Part shown: positions 11,631 through 22,300 of the stretch, one piece after another
Layout of the letters: every line of letters starts with the position of its first letter
Position numbering within the stretch: the first letter of the stretch is position 1
Assembly (NCBI GenBank): GCA_001695595.3
Contig: MBPM02000013.1
Span: forward strand, 372,001-436,000
Length of the DNA stretch: 64,000 nucleotides
DNA from: Plasmopara viticola
Taxonomy: Eukaryota > Oomycota > Peronosporomycetes > Peronosporales > Peronosporaceae
Direction: 5' to 3'
Translations under genes and position numbers: made by a program
The notes under the pieces: model-generated
Told to the model about the DNA's origin: nothing
Databases searched by the model: none
Seen by the model: only the letters and a program-made list of their open reading frames with translations

Positions 11631-11649
11631 CAAATTAAATGGAAAAAAT
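11631..11649 (+). repeat. Left terminal inverted repeat of the MULE relic
   Basis: CAAATTAAATGGAAAAAAT, the exact reverse complement of 13061-13079. It is AT-rich, so a chance match is possible but unlikely at 19 of 19. Confidence 0.55.
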
Positions 11650-11767
11650 ACTCCTCCAAATTAAATATGATGAAAAAGCAAAATAATGTACCCAGCAATA
11701 AATATTTTGGGAATAATGGCAAAAATAGACATAAAAAATTAGGGAATTTATACACCGCATTTACAAT

Positions 11768-12870
11768 CTGCGGGCAGCAATTGGTTATATGCAAGGATTT
11801 TATGCGTTTGCTCCATATGCGTTGCGCGGCATGGCACTAGATAGCACTTTTCTCAAGAACAAAGTTGGAGGTGGGCTATAATTGGCGTGTTTCAAAAATG
11901 GGAACAATGAGATTCAGATTGTTGCAGTCGCATTCGTCAGCAGTGAGACTAAGTAAACTGGGTGTGGTTCATCAAGTTCCTGTTCTAGCATTTACCTGTA
12001 CTTTCAGCCTTCGTAATATCCAATCGTGACAAGAGATAAGTGCCAGCAATGAAAGAAAATGACAAAGAGATATCATGTTTCTTTTGCTTGCGTCAACTTG
12101 TGGAGAATTTCAATCTAAAGTTTCAAACAAGACGTTGAAGGAACATTCATAAGGCTTAGCACGTGCACTGATTGGGTGATCGTTTGAAGCCAAAAAAGAA
12201 GACCTGATGAAGCTAAATCGCGAGGCAGTTTAATGGCTTTTTGACTTTGGCTATGGGAAATGGTCCATTGCCCATAATCCGTGTCACTATCTGGAATGCT
12301 CACTTTCAATAATGTCAAATACGTGAACAACGCCCTAAAAAACATTCGTGAAATGCCAATCTCGCATTGTATGACGGCAATTAAATGCTTTGTCGGTACG
12401 AAGTGGCTCGAAAGTGCTGGACAGACTAAAAAATGGGGTGTGGTTACGTCTTATGCTGCCAGTGGCATCACTTTAATGTTGAAAATGTACGCGGAAACAA
12501 TTCAAGTATGTCAAAGTTTAACAGCATTGTTTGTTGTTTCAATTCGAATTGGAACAAACAACTTAATGGAGTATGCTCTTGAGGTAAACAGTACCATGGG
12601 TACCTGCACATGCGGTTATGTGACAGACATGAATGCTCCAAGTCAACACTTCATAGCAGCACTCAAGTTTTCAAATCAGCTGTCGCGTGCAAAATTGTTA
12701 TTTGGGGATTTGTGATCACCTGAAATGTATTCACTTGCCTACAATGAAGCACTGGAAGTGAAGACATTTGTGACAAAAAGTGAACTGGTAAAGAGTGAGC
12801 AACTTCCACCAAACCCGTCCAAAAGAAACAGTAAGACAAGAAGCGAATCGAATTACAGCATGCTACACTA
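11768..12870 (+). pseudogene. MULE transposase pseudogene
   Basis: Reading across stops and shifts, the order of MULE transposase motifs is kept. GFYAFAPYALRGMALDST holds the first catalytic Asp region (about 11795-11850), followed by FLKNKVGGGL, a stop, then NGNNEIQIVAVAFVSSE. After a shift comes NWVWFIKFLF, then SNRDKR in place of the usual S-D-R-x-K-G, so the second Asp appears changed to Asn. CLRQLVENFNLKF corresponds to the ClRHLxeNf block. A longer open piece (12281-12715) has IREMPI and a broken SWIM zinc finger (CTC ... SQHF). The tail LPPNPSKRNSKTRSE resembles the Pro/Arg C-terminus. Several stops and frameshifts make it inactive. Confidence 0.75.
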
Positions 12871-13060
12871 ATAGTTGACGCGCCAAAAAAATATCGACGC
12901 GGCAGCTGTGGTCAAGTAGGACACAACTAGCGTCGATGCACCAGTAATGCGCAGCATAAAAGTGATAGTTTTCTTACTTCGTTTTCTTACTTCGTAGGTA
13001 GATTTTTTCATTGTGGTGGAAAAGTTGTGATTCAAGGTAGATTTTTTCCAATTAAATACA

Positions 13061-13079
13061 TTTTTTCCATTTAATTTGG
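13061..13079 (-). repeat. Right terminal inverted repeat of the MULE relic
   Basis: Reverse complement of the left arm. A related direct copy of the TTTTTTCC-AATTAAAT motif lies just inside it, at 13042-13058. Confidence 0.55.
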
Positions 13080-13209
13080 TATTTTTGTCCATTCTTTCAA
13101 TCTTAAATTATTTAACTAAGTTGAGAATCAGAAGGTTGGAAAAGCGGTTCTCATTAATGGATTACGGTATGGAGCCGCGACAAAGATAACAAAGAAAGTC
13201 TGTGTCTTT

Positions 13210-15524
13210 CACGAGGCCATTAAAATCACCTTTAGCATTAAAAGTCCCCGCTATTCGGACAAACCCTCTTTATCGGCCAAGACGTTCAAGACGCTGCCAT
13301 TGAAATCGAGCCATCGTGCGAAAGAGGCAACATCGAACAGTCAAAGCATTTCTTCGAGACTCAAAAAGTCGAACCTACTTAGTGGAAGGAATGGGCTGAA
13401 GTGCTACACCCCTGATGGTCATTTCAATCAACGAGCAAGGCAAGTGACGAATCAACAAGCGCTTATACCAGTGTCGCGTTAGCGATCGTTATGCGCGTCG
13501 ATTCACGTTCACGTTGGTATTTGCCACAGCACTCTGTATCAAAAACATTCGAACGATGTCCGCATAGAGTTGTTTTACAGAAAAAAAGCACTTATCGAAC
13601 GACTTCTCGGATGTTATACATGGATAATGAAGCTCTATGTCTTGCAGTAATACCTGGTTGCCTTCGCGATACACAAGATATTTACCACTCGCTGGAGATG
13701 CTGCTGGAGAAGCTTTTCGTTTAAGTTCACGTTCTTCATTGCCGTAATCGGCTGACAATTACAATTCTAAAATAAAAAAATTATATTGTTAACTGCCGTT
13801 ACCGGCAAACCTGCGTGTGACGACAGTTGCGTCACATAAAAATTATTATCTAAGCTAGAGAAAACTGTTGGAAAGTAGCTTACACATAACGCAATATTAT
13901 AATTTTGACACTTGTTGTACTAATTTTTGCATGTATCTTACCAGACCTGATCACGAAAGTGTGCACATGAAAGTACAATCATATTCTTAGAAATTAGACG
14001 AGAAGCGGCGGAGATAATCGAGGTAGAGCTTCTCCAGGAGCACATCGAACGAATAAAATGCGAGGTTGATGCACAAAAGCAAATACACTTGCAGCGAGAG
14101 AAGACTTGCGAGCGGCCGAAACACGATGTCATGAAACAACAATGAACATGCTAACAATATTGGTTACAGGGTTGATGTTCTGCTGATAAGGCATCATGAA
14201 ACTCTTGCAGCGATTAACAATCTCGATGAGCAATTGACTGCCCCCTCCAATGTAAAACTCGGGCTTGGCTGCGCTATTGTCGCAAAGCGGGTTGACAGTG
14301 AAAACCAATTCGTCATGCTTTTAATTGTTGGTTAACGAAAATACACCAACATGGTGCTAAGAAAGTGAACCGAGAAGCAATTGGAAAGCCTCCAATTTCA
14401 TAAACAGTCTACCCTATTAATCTGCGCAATCGGTTTTGTAAAGCTGCAGCACAAGGGCTGAGTGATAGGACAGCTCGTGTATCTGATGCCATATTGCTGC
14501 ATTGAAAAGGATCACAATTTAATCGTCTAGGGAAGCTCTAAGACATCTATCAAGCACACGGCATCCGCTTCAGGTGTAACCGGTCGGAGTGGCGAGACGA
14601 TGAAGTCACTACGCGCCGAACTATTGATAGCATGTTTGACAAGCTGATGGCGGATATTGCTAATACCGAATCGCATCGCGAGCATCATATCAATCTTATA
14701 CAGTATCCACGTGAGATTAGAGATGACCTACGCGCATGTTATGCCGGTATGACTGATTTTGATTCCATTCATACAGAGTAACATGGATATCATTCATGCC
14801 AACGAGATTGACCTAATTATGTCGTTCTGAATGAGATATAGAAACGTAAGAGCCTGTCGTGAAAAAACACATCCCGAAGAAACGTTTGCTTTTTCACATT
14901 CATTAAATCAAGCCGGATTGATCACGAGACATTCAAACAATTGGAGACACTCAGAATATTGAAGTTACTCAGTAGAGACAATGTGCTGATGTGTTTACAC
15001 TCTTGGTGGTCACTCCAATCAACGAGCAAGACAAGTGACGATTCAACAAGCGCTTTTACCAGTGCCGCATTAGCGATCGTTATGCGCGTCGATTTACGTT
15101 CGCGTTGATATTTGCCACAGCAGTCTAGGTTTCAAACATTCGAACAATGTCTGCATAGAGTTGCTTTACTTAAAGTAAACCGCTTATTCATCGCCGACGC
15201 CTTCTAGGTTGTCATACATGAATGATGAAGCTTTATGTCTTGCAGTAATACTCGGCTGCCTTTGCAGTCCACACGTTATCAACCACCTGCTGGAGGTGCC
15301 GCTGGAGAAGCTTGTCGTTCAGCCTCAGATTCTCCGTTGCCATAATCGGCTGACAATGACGTTTTTAAATTAGTGCAATTATATTGATAATTGCCGTTAC
15401 CGGCAAACCTGCCATTGACGACAGTTGCATCACCTAAAAAGTCTTATACTAGCTAAAGTAAACTGTTGGTCAGTAGCTTACACGAAACGCATAGGCTCAA
15501 TTTTGACACTTATTTTACTCATTT
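13210..15524 (+). repeat. Left edge of array: diverged partial unit plus unit 0
   Basis: Similarity to the array fades in from about 13.2 kb. It is clear from about 13375 (ACTTAGTGGAAGGAATGGGC against ACTCAGTAGAGACAATGTGC) and strong from 13426. The partial unit (to ~13925) and unit 0 (to 15524) carry many substitutions relative to the core, so they are outlying or older copies not homogenised with the centre. Two ancestral-looking states survive. An ATG (13931) stands where core units read TTGCTG. An uninterrupted 89-codon minus-strand frame (13489-13758) is present where the core has two stops in a row; that frame begins at TTG. Confidence 0.85.
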
Positions 15525-16377
15525 TTGCTGTACCTTGCCAGACCTGGTCGCGAAAGTGTGCATAAGAACGCCCACTCATATTTGAAAGATTATACGAGAA
15601 GCGGCAGAAATAGGCGACAAGAGCTTCTCCAGGAGCGCATCAGACGTTTAGAGCGCGAGGTAAATGCAACAAAAGCAGAGACACTTGCAGCGAGAGAAGA
15701 CTTGCAAGCGGTCGAAGCACGATGTCATGAAACAACAATGAACATGATAACAATATCGGTGACAGGGTTGATGTTCTGCTGATAAGGCATGATGAAACTC
15801 TTGCAGCGATTAACAATCTCGATGAGCAATTGACTGCCCCCTCCAATGTAAGACTTGAGCTTGGCTGCGCTATTGTCGCAAAGCGGGTTGACAGTGTAAA
15901 TCAATTCATCATGCTTTTTATTGTTGTTTAACGAAAATACACCAACATGGTGCTAAAAAAGTAAACCGAGAAGCAATTTGAAAGCCTCCAATTTCATAAA
16001 CAGTCTACCCTATTAATCTGCGCAACTGGTTTTGTAAAGCTGCAGCACAAGGGCTGAGTGATAGGACAGCTCATGTATCTGATGCCATATTGCTGCATTG
16101 AAAAGGATCACAATTTAATCGTCTTAGGAAGCTCTAAGACATCTATCAAACACACGGCATCCGCTTCAGGTGTAACCGGTCAAGGTGGCGAGACGATGAA
16201 GTCACTACGCGCCGAACTATTGATAGCATGTTTGACAAGCTGATGGCGGATATTGCTAATACCGAATCGTATCGCGAGCATCATATCAATCTTATACAGT
16301 ATCCGCATGAGATTAGAGATGACCTACGCGCATGTTATGCCGGAATGACTGATTTTGATTCCATTCATACAGAGTAA
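15525..16377 (+). pseudogene. Decayed coding remnant in each unit (unit 1 as example)
   Basis: Three consecutive plus-strand frames look like pieces of one former gene. Frame a (15525-15779) is coiled-coil-like, with RRQELLQERIRRLEREV and ETLAAREDLQAVEARCHE, but lacks an ATG. Frame b (from about 15749 to the stop at 15929) reads NIGDRVDVLLIRHDETLAAI, then LDEQL and CAIVAKRVDS. Frame c (16138-16377) reads RTIDSMFDKLMADIANTES, then REHHINLIQYP and EIRDDLRACYAGMTDFDSI. The frames are separated by shifts and stops in all units, and unit 25 keeps frame b open 12 codons longer. I do not recognise the family with confidence. The layout of coiled coil followed by a short globular part faintly recalls the C-terminal region of MSV199/KilA-N-type proteins of large DNA viruses; this is speculation. 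Confidence 0.4.
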
Positions 16378-19300
16378 CATGGATATCATTCATGCCAACG
16401 AGATTGACCTAATTATGTCGTTCTGAATGAGATATAGAAACGTAAGAGCCTGTCGTGAAGAAACACATCCCGAATAAACGTTTGCTTTTTTCCCATTCAT
16501 TAAATCAAGCCGGATTGATCACGAGACATTCAAACAATTGGAGACACTCAGAATATTGAAGTTACTCAGTAGAGACAATGTGCTGATGTGTTTACACTCT
16601 TGGTGGTCACTCCAATCAACGAGCAAGACAAGTGACGATTCAACAAGCGCTTTTACCAGTGCCGCATTAGCGATCTTTATGCGCGTCGATTTACGTTCGC
16701 GTTGATATTTGCCACAGCAGTCTAGGTTTCAAACATTCGAACAATGTCTGCATAGAGTTGCTTTACTTAAAGTAAACCGCTTATTCATCGCCAACGCCTT
16801 CTAGGTTGTCATACATGAATGATGAAGCTTTATGTCTTGCAGTAATACTCGGCTGCCTTTGCAGTCCACAAGTTATCAACCACCTGCTGGAGGTGCCGCT
16901 GGAGAAGCTTGTCGTTCAGCCTCAGATTCTCCGTTGCCATAATCGGCTGACAATGACGTTTTTAAATTAGTGCAATTATATTGATAATTGCCGTTACCGG
17001 CAAACCTGCCTTTGACGACAGTTGCATCACCTAAAAAGTCTTATACTAGCTAAAGTAAACTGTTGGTCAGTAGCTTACACGAAACGCATAGGCTCAATTT
17101 TGACACTTATTTTACTCATTTTTGCTGTACCTTGCCAGACCTGGTCGCGAAAGTGTGCATAAGAACGCCCACTCATATTTGAAAGATTATACGAGAAGCG
17201 GCAGAAATAGGCGACAAGAGCTTCTCCAGGAGCGCATCAGACGTTTAGAGCGCGAGGTAAATGCAACAAAAGCAGAGACACTTGCAGCGAGAGAAGACTT
17301 GCAAGCGGTCGAAGCACGATGTCATGAAACAACAATGAACATGATAACAATATCGGTGACAGGGTTGATGTTCTGCTGATAAGGCATGATGAAACTCTTG
17401 CAGCGATTAACAATCTCGATGAGCAATTGACTGCCCCCTCCAATGTAAGACTTGAGCTTGGCTGCGCTATTGTCGCAAAGCGGGTTGACAGTGTAAATCA
17501 ATTCATCATGCTTTTTATTGTTGTTTAACGAAAATACACCAACATGGTGCTAAAAAAGTAAACCGAGAAGCAATTTGAAAGCCTCCAATTTCATAAACAG
17601 TCTACCCTATTAATCTGCGCAACTGGTTTTGTAAAGCTGCAGCACAAGGGCTGAGTGATAGGACAGCTCATGTATCTGATGCCATATTGCTGCATTGAAA
17701 AGGATCACAATTTAATCGTCTTAGGAAGCTCTAAGACATCTATCAAACACACGGCATCCGCTTCAGGTGTAACCGGTCAAGGTGGCGAGACGATGAAGTC
17801 ACTACGCGCCGAACTATTGATAGCATGTTTGACAAGCTGATGGCGGATATTGCTAATACCGAATCGTATCGCGAGCATCATATCAATCTTATACAGTATC
17901 CGCATGAGATTAGAGATGACCTACGCGCATGTTATGCCGGAATGACTGATTTTGATTCCATTCATACAGAGTAACATGGATATCATTCATGCCAACGAGA
18001 TTGACCTAATTATGTCGTTCTGAATGAGATATAGAAACGTAAGAGCCTGTCGTGAAGAAACACATCCCGAATAAACGTTTGCTTTTTTCCCATTCATTAA
18101 ATCAAGCCGGATTGATCACGAGACATTCAAACAATTGGAGACACTCAGAATATTGAAGTTACTCAGTAGAGACAATGTGCTGATGTGTTTACACTCTTGG
18201 TGGTCACTCCAATCAACGAGCAAGACAAGTGACGATTCAACAAGCGCTTTTACCAGTGCCGCATTAGCGATCTTTATGCGCGTCGATTTACGTTCGCGTT
18301 GATATTTGCCACAGCAGTCTAGGTTTCAAACATTCGAACAATGTCTGCATAGAGTTGCTTTACTTAAAGTAAACCGCTTATTCATCGCCAACGCCTTCTA
18401 GGTTGTCATACATGAATGATGAAGCTTTATGTCTTGCAGTAATACTCGGCTGCCTTTGCAGTCCACAAGTTATCAACCACCTGCTGGAGGTGCCGCTGGA
18501 GAAGCTTGTCGTTCAGCCTCAGATTCTCCGTTGCCATAATCGGCTGACAATGACGTTTTTAAATTAGTGCAATTATATTGATAATTGCCGTTACCGGCAA
18601 ACCTGCCTTTGACGACAGTTGCATCACCTAAAAAGTCTTATACTAGCTAAAGTAAACTGTTGGTCAGTAGCTTACACGAAACGCATAGGCTCAATTTTGA
18701 CACTTATTTTACTCATTTTTGCTGTACCTTGCCAGACCTGGTCGCGAAAGTGTGCATAAGAACGCCCACTCATATTTGAAAGATTATACGAGAAGCGGCA
18801 GAAATAGGCGACAAGAGCTTCTCCAGGAGCGCATCAGACGTTTAGAGCGCGAGGTAAATGCAACAAAAGCAGAGACACTTGCAGCGAGAGAAGACTTGCA
18901 AGCGGTCGAAGCACGATGTCATGAAACAACAATGAACATGATAACAATATCGGTGACAGGGTTGATGTTCTGCTGATAAGGCATGATGAAACTCTTGCAG
19001 CGATTAACAATCTCGATGAGCAATTGACTGCCCCCTCCAATGTAAGACTTGAGCTTGGCTGCGCTATTGTCGCAAAGCGGGTTGACAGTGTAAATCAATT
19101 CATCATGCTTTTTATTGTTGTTTAACGAAAATACACCAACATGGTGCTAAAAAAGTAAACCGAGAAGCAATTTGAAAGCCTCCAATTTCATAAACAGTCT
19201 ACCCTATTAATCTGCGCAACTGGTTTTGTAAAGCTGCAGCACAAGGGCTGAGTGATAGGACAGCTCATGTATCTGATGCCATATTGCTGCATTGAAAAGG

Positions 19301-22300
19301 ATCACAATTTAATCGTCTTAGGAAGCTCTAAGACATCTATCAAACACACGGCATCCGCTTCAGGTGTAACCGGTCAAGGTGGCGAGACGATGAAGTCACT
19401 ACGCGCCGAACTATTGATAGCATGTTTGACAAGCTGATGGCGGATATTGCTAATACCGAATCGTATCGCGAGCATCATATCAATCTTATACAGTATCCGC
19501 ATGAGATTAGAGATGACCTACGCGCATGTTATGCCGGAATGACTGATTTTGATTCCATTCATACAGAGTAACATGGATATCATTCATGCCAACGAGATTG
19601 ACCTAATTATGTCGTTCTGAATGAGATATAGAAACGTAAGAGCCTGTCGTGAAGAAACACATCCCGAATAAACGTTTGCTTTTTTCCCATTCATTAAATC
19701 AAGCCGGATTGATCACGAGACATTCAAACAATTGGAGACACTCAGAATATTGAAGTTACTCAGTAGAGACAATGTGCTGATGTGTTTACACTCTTGGTGG
19801 TCACTCCAATCAACGAGCAAGACAAGTGACGATTCAACAAGCGCTTTTACCAGTGCCGCATTAGCGATCTTTATGCGCGTCGATTTACGTTCGCGTTGAT
19901 ATTTGCCACAGCAGTCTAGGTTTCAAACATTCGAACAATGTCTGCATAGAGTTGCTTTACTTAAAGTAAACCGCTTATTCATCGCCAACGCCTTCTAGGT
20001 TGTCATACATGAATGATGAAGCTTTATGTCTTGCAGTAATACTCGGCTGCCTTTGCAGTCCACAAGTTATCAACCACCTGCTGGAGGTGCCGCTGGAGAA
20101 GCTTGTCGTTCAGCCTCAGATTCTCCGTTGCCATAATCGGCTGACAATGACGTTTTAAATTAGTGCAGTTATATTGATAATTGCCGTTACCGACAAACCT
20201 GCCTTTGACGACAGTTGCATCACCTAAAAAGTCTTATACTAGCTAAAGTAAACTGTTGGTCAGTAGCTTACACGAAACGCATAGGCTCAATTTTGACACT
20301 TATTTTACTCATTTTTGCTGTACCTTGCCAGACCTGGTCGCGAAAGTGTGCATAAGAACGCCCACTCATATTTGAAAGATTATACGAGAAGCGGCAGAAA
20401 TAGGCGACAAGAGCTTCTCCAGGAGCGCATCAGACGTTTAGAGCGCGAGGTAAATGCAACAAAAGCAGAGACACTTGCAGCGAGAGAAGACTTGCAAGCG
20501 GTCGAAGCACGATGTCATGAAACAACAATGAACATGATAACAATATCGGTGACAGGGTTGATGTTCTGCTGATAAGGCATGATGAAACTCTTGCAGCGAT
20601 TAACAATCTCGATGAGCAATTGACTGCCCCCTCCAATGTAAGACTTGAGCTTGGCTGCGCTATTGTCGCAAAGCGGGTTGACAGTGTAAATCAATTCATC
20701 ATGCTTTTTATTGTTGTTTAACGAAAATACACCAACATGGTGCTAAAAAAGTAAACCGAGAAGCAATTTGAAAGCCTCCAATTTCATAAACAGTCTACCC
20801 TATTAATCTGCGCAACTGGTTTTGTAAAGCTGCAGCACAAGGGCTGAGTGATAGGACAGCTCATGTATCTGATGCCATATTGCTGCATTGAAAAGGATCA
20901 CAATTTAATCGTCTTAGGAAGCTCTAAGACATCTATCAAACACACGGCATCCGCTTCAGGTGTAACCGGTCAAGGTGGCGAGACGATGAAGTCACTACGC
21001 GCCGAACTATTGATAGCATGTTTGACAAGCTGATGGCGGATATTGCTAATACCGAATCGTATCGCGAGCATCATATCAATCTTATACAGTATCCGCATGA
21101 GATTAGAGATGACCTACGCGCATGTTATGCCGGAATGACTGATTTTGATTCCATTCATACAGAGTAACATGGATATCATTCATGCCAACGAGATTGACCT
21201 AATTATGTCGTTCTGAATGAGATATAGAAACGTAAGAGCCTGTCGTGAAGAAACACATCCCGAATAAACGTTTGCTTTTTTCCCATTCATTAAATCAAGC
21301 CGGATTGATCACGAGACATTCAAACAATTGGAGACACTCAGAATATTGAAGTTACTCAGTAGAGACAATGTGCTGATGTGTTTACACTCTTGGTGGTCAC
21401 TCCAATCAACGAGCAAGACAAGTGACGATTCAACAAGCGCTTTTACCAGTGCCGCATTAGCGATCTTTATGCGCGTCGATTTACGTTCGCGTTGATATTT
21501 GCCACAGCAGTCTAGGTTTCAAACATTCGAACAATGTCTGCATAGAGTTGCTTTACTTAAAGTAAACCGCTTATTCATCGCCAACGCCTTCTAGGTTGTC
21601 ATACATGAATGATGAAGCTTTATGTCTTGCAGTAATACTCGGCTGCCTTTGCAGTCCACAAGTTATCAACCACCTGCTGGAGGTGCCGCTGGAGAAGCTT
21701 GTCGTTCAGCCTCAGATTCTCCGTTGCCATAATCGGCTGACAATGACGTTTTTAAATTAGTGCAATTATATTGATAATTGCCGTTACCGCAAACCTGCCT
21801 TTGACGACAGTTGCATCACCTAAAAAGTCTTATACTAGCTAAAGTAAACTGTTGGTCAGTAGCTTACACGAAACGCATAGGCTCAATTTTGACACTTATT
21901 TTACTCATTTTTGCTGTACCTTGCCAGACCTGGTCGCGAAAGTGTGCATAAGAACGCCCACTCATATTTGAAAGATTATACGAGAAGCGGCAGAAATAGG
22001 CGACAAGAGCTTCTCCAGGAGCGCATCAGACGTTTAGAGCGCGAGGTAAATGCAACAAAAGCAGAGACACTTGCAGCGAGAGAAGACTTGCAAGCGGTCG
22101 AAGCACGATGTCATGAAACAACAATGAACATGATAACAATATCGGTGACAGGGTTGATGTTCTGCTGATAAGGCATGATGAAACTCTTGCAGCGATTAAC
22201 AATCTCGATGAGCAATTGACTGCCCCCTCCAATGTAAGACTTGAGCTTGGCTGCGCTATTGTCGCAAAGCGGGTTGACAGTGTAAATCAATTCATCATGC

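Larger units (their letters stand above)
11631..13079 (+). mobile_element. Degenerate MULE (Mutator-like) DNA transposon
   Basis: A decayed MULE transposase (see pseudogene) sits between two perfect 19-bp inverted repeats, CAAATTAAATGGAAAAAAT at 11631-11649 and its complement at 13061-13079. The right end also carries tandem variants of the same AT-rich motif (13039-13079), so the true ends may lie slightly outside. I could not find a convincing 8-11-bp target-site duplication, which fits an old insertion. Confidence 0.6.

Noticed and set aside
15525..15782. 85-codon plus-strand frame repeated ~23 times as a multicopy gene family
   Set aside because: It opens at TTG with no ATG until near its end, and it ends by running into a different frame that continues the same apparent protein. 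In units 15 and 18 a one-base deletion breaks it with no visible compensation. Treated as a decayed remnant.
15640..15846. 68-codon minus-strand Leu/Ser-rich frame in each unit as a secreted or membrane peptide
   Set aside because: It is the antisense shadow of the coiled-coil remnant. Its apparent hydrophobicity comes from reverse-complementing Glu/Arg-rich codons.
16058..16243. 61-codon plus-strand frame seen in many units
   Set aside because: It is broken in several core units by small indels and overlaps frame c, which has the more protein-like sequence. No evidence of selection.
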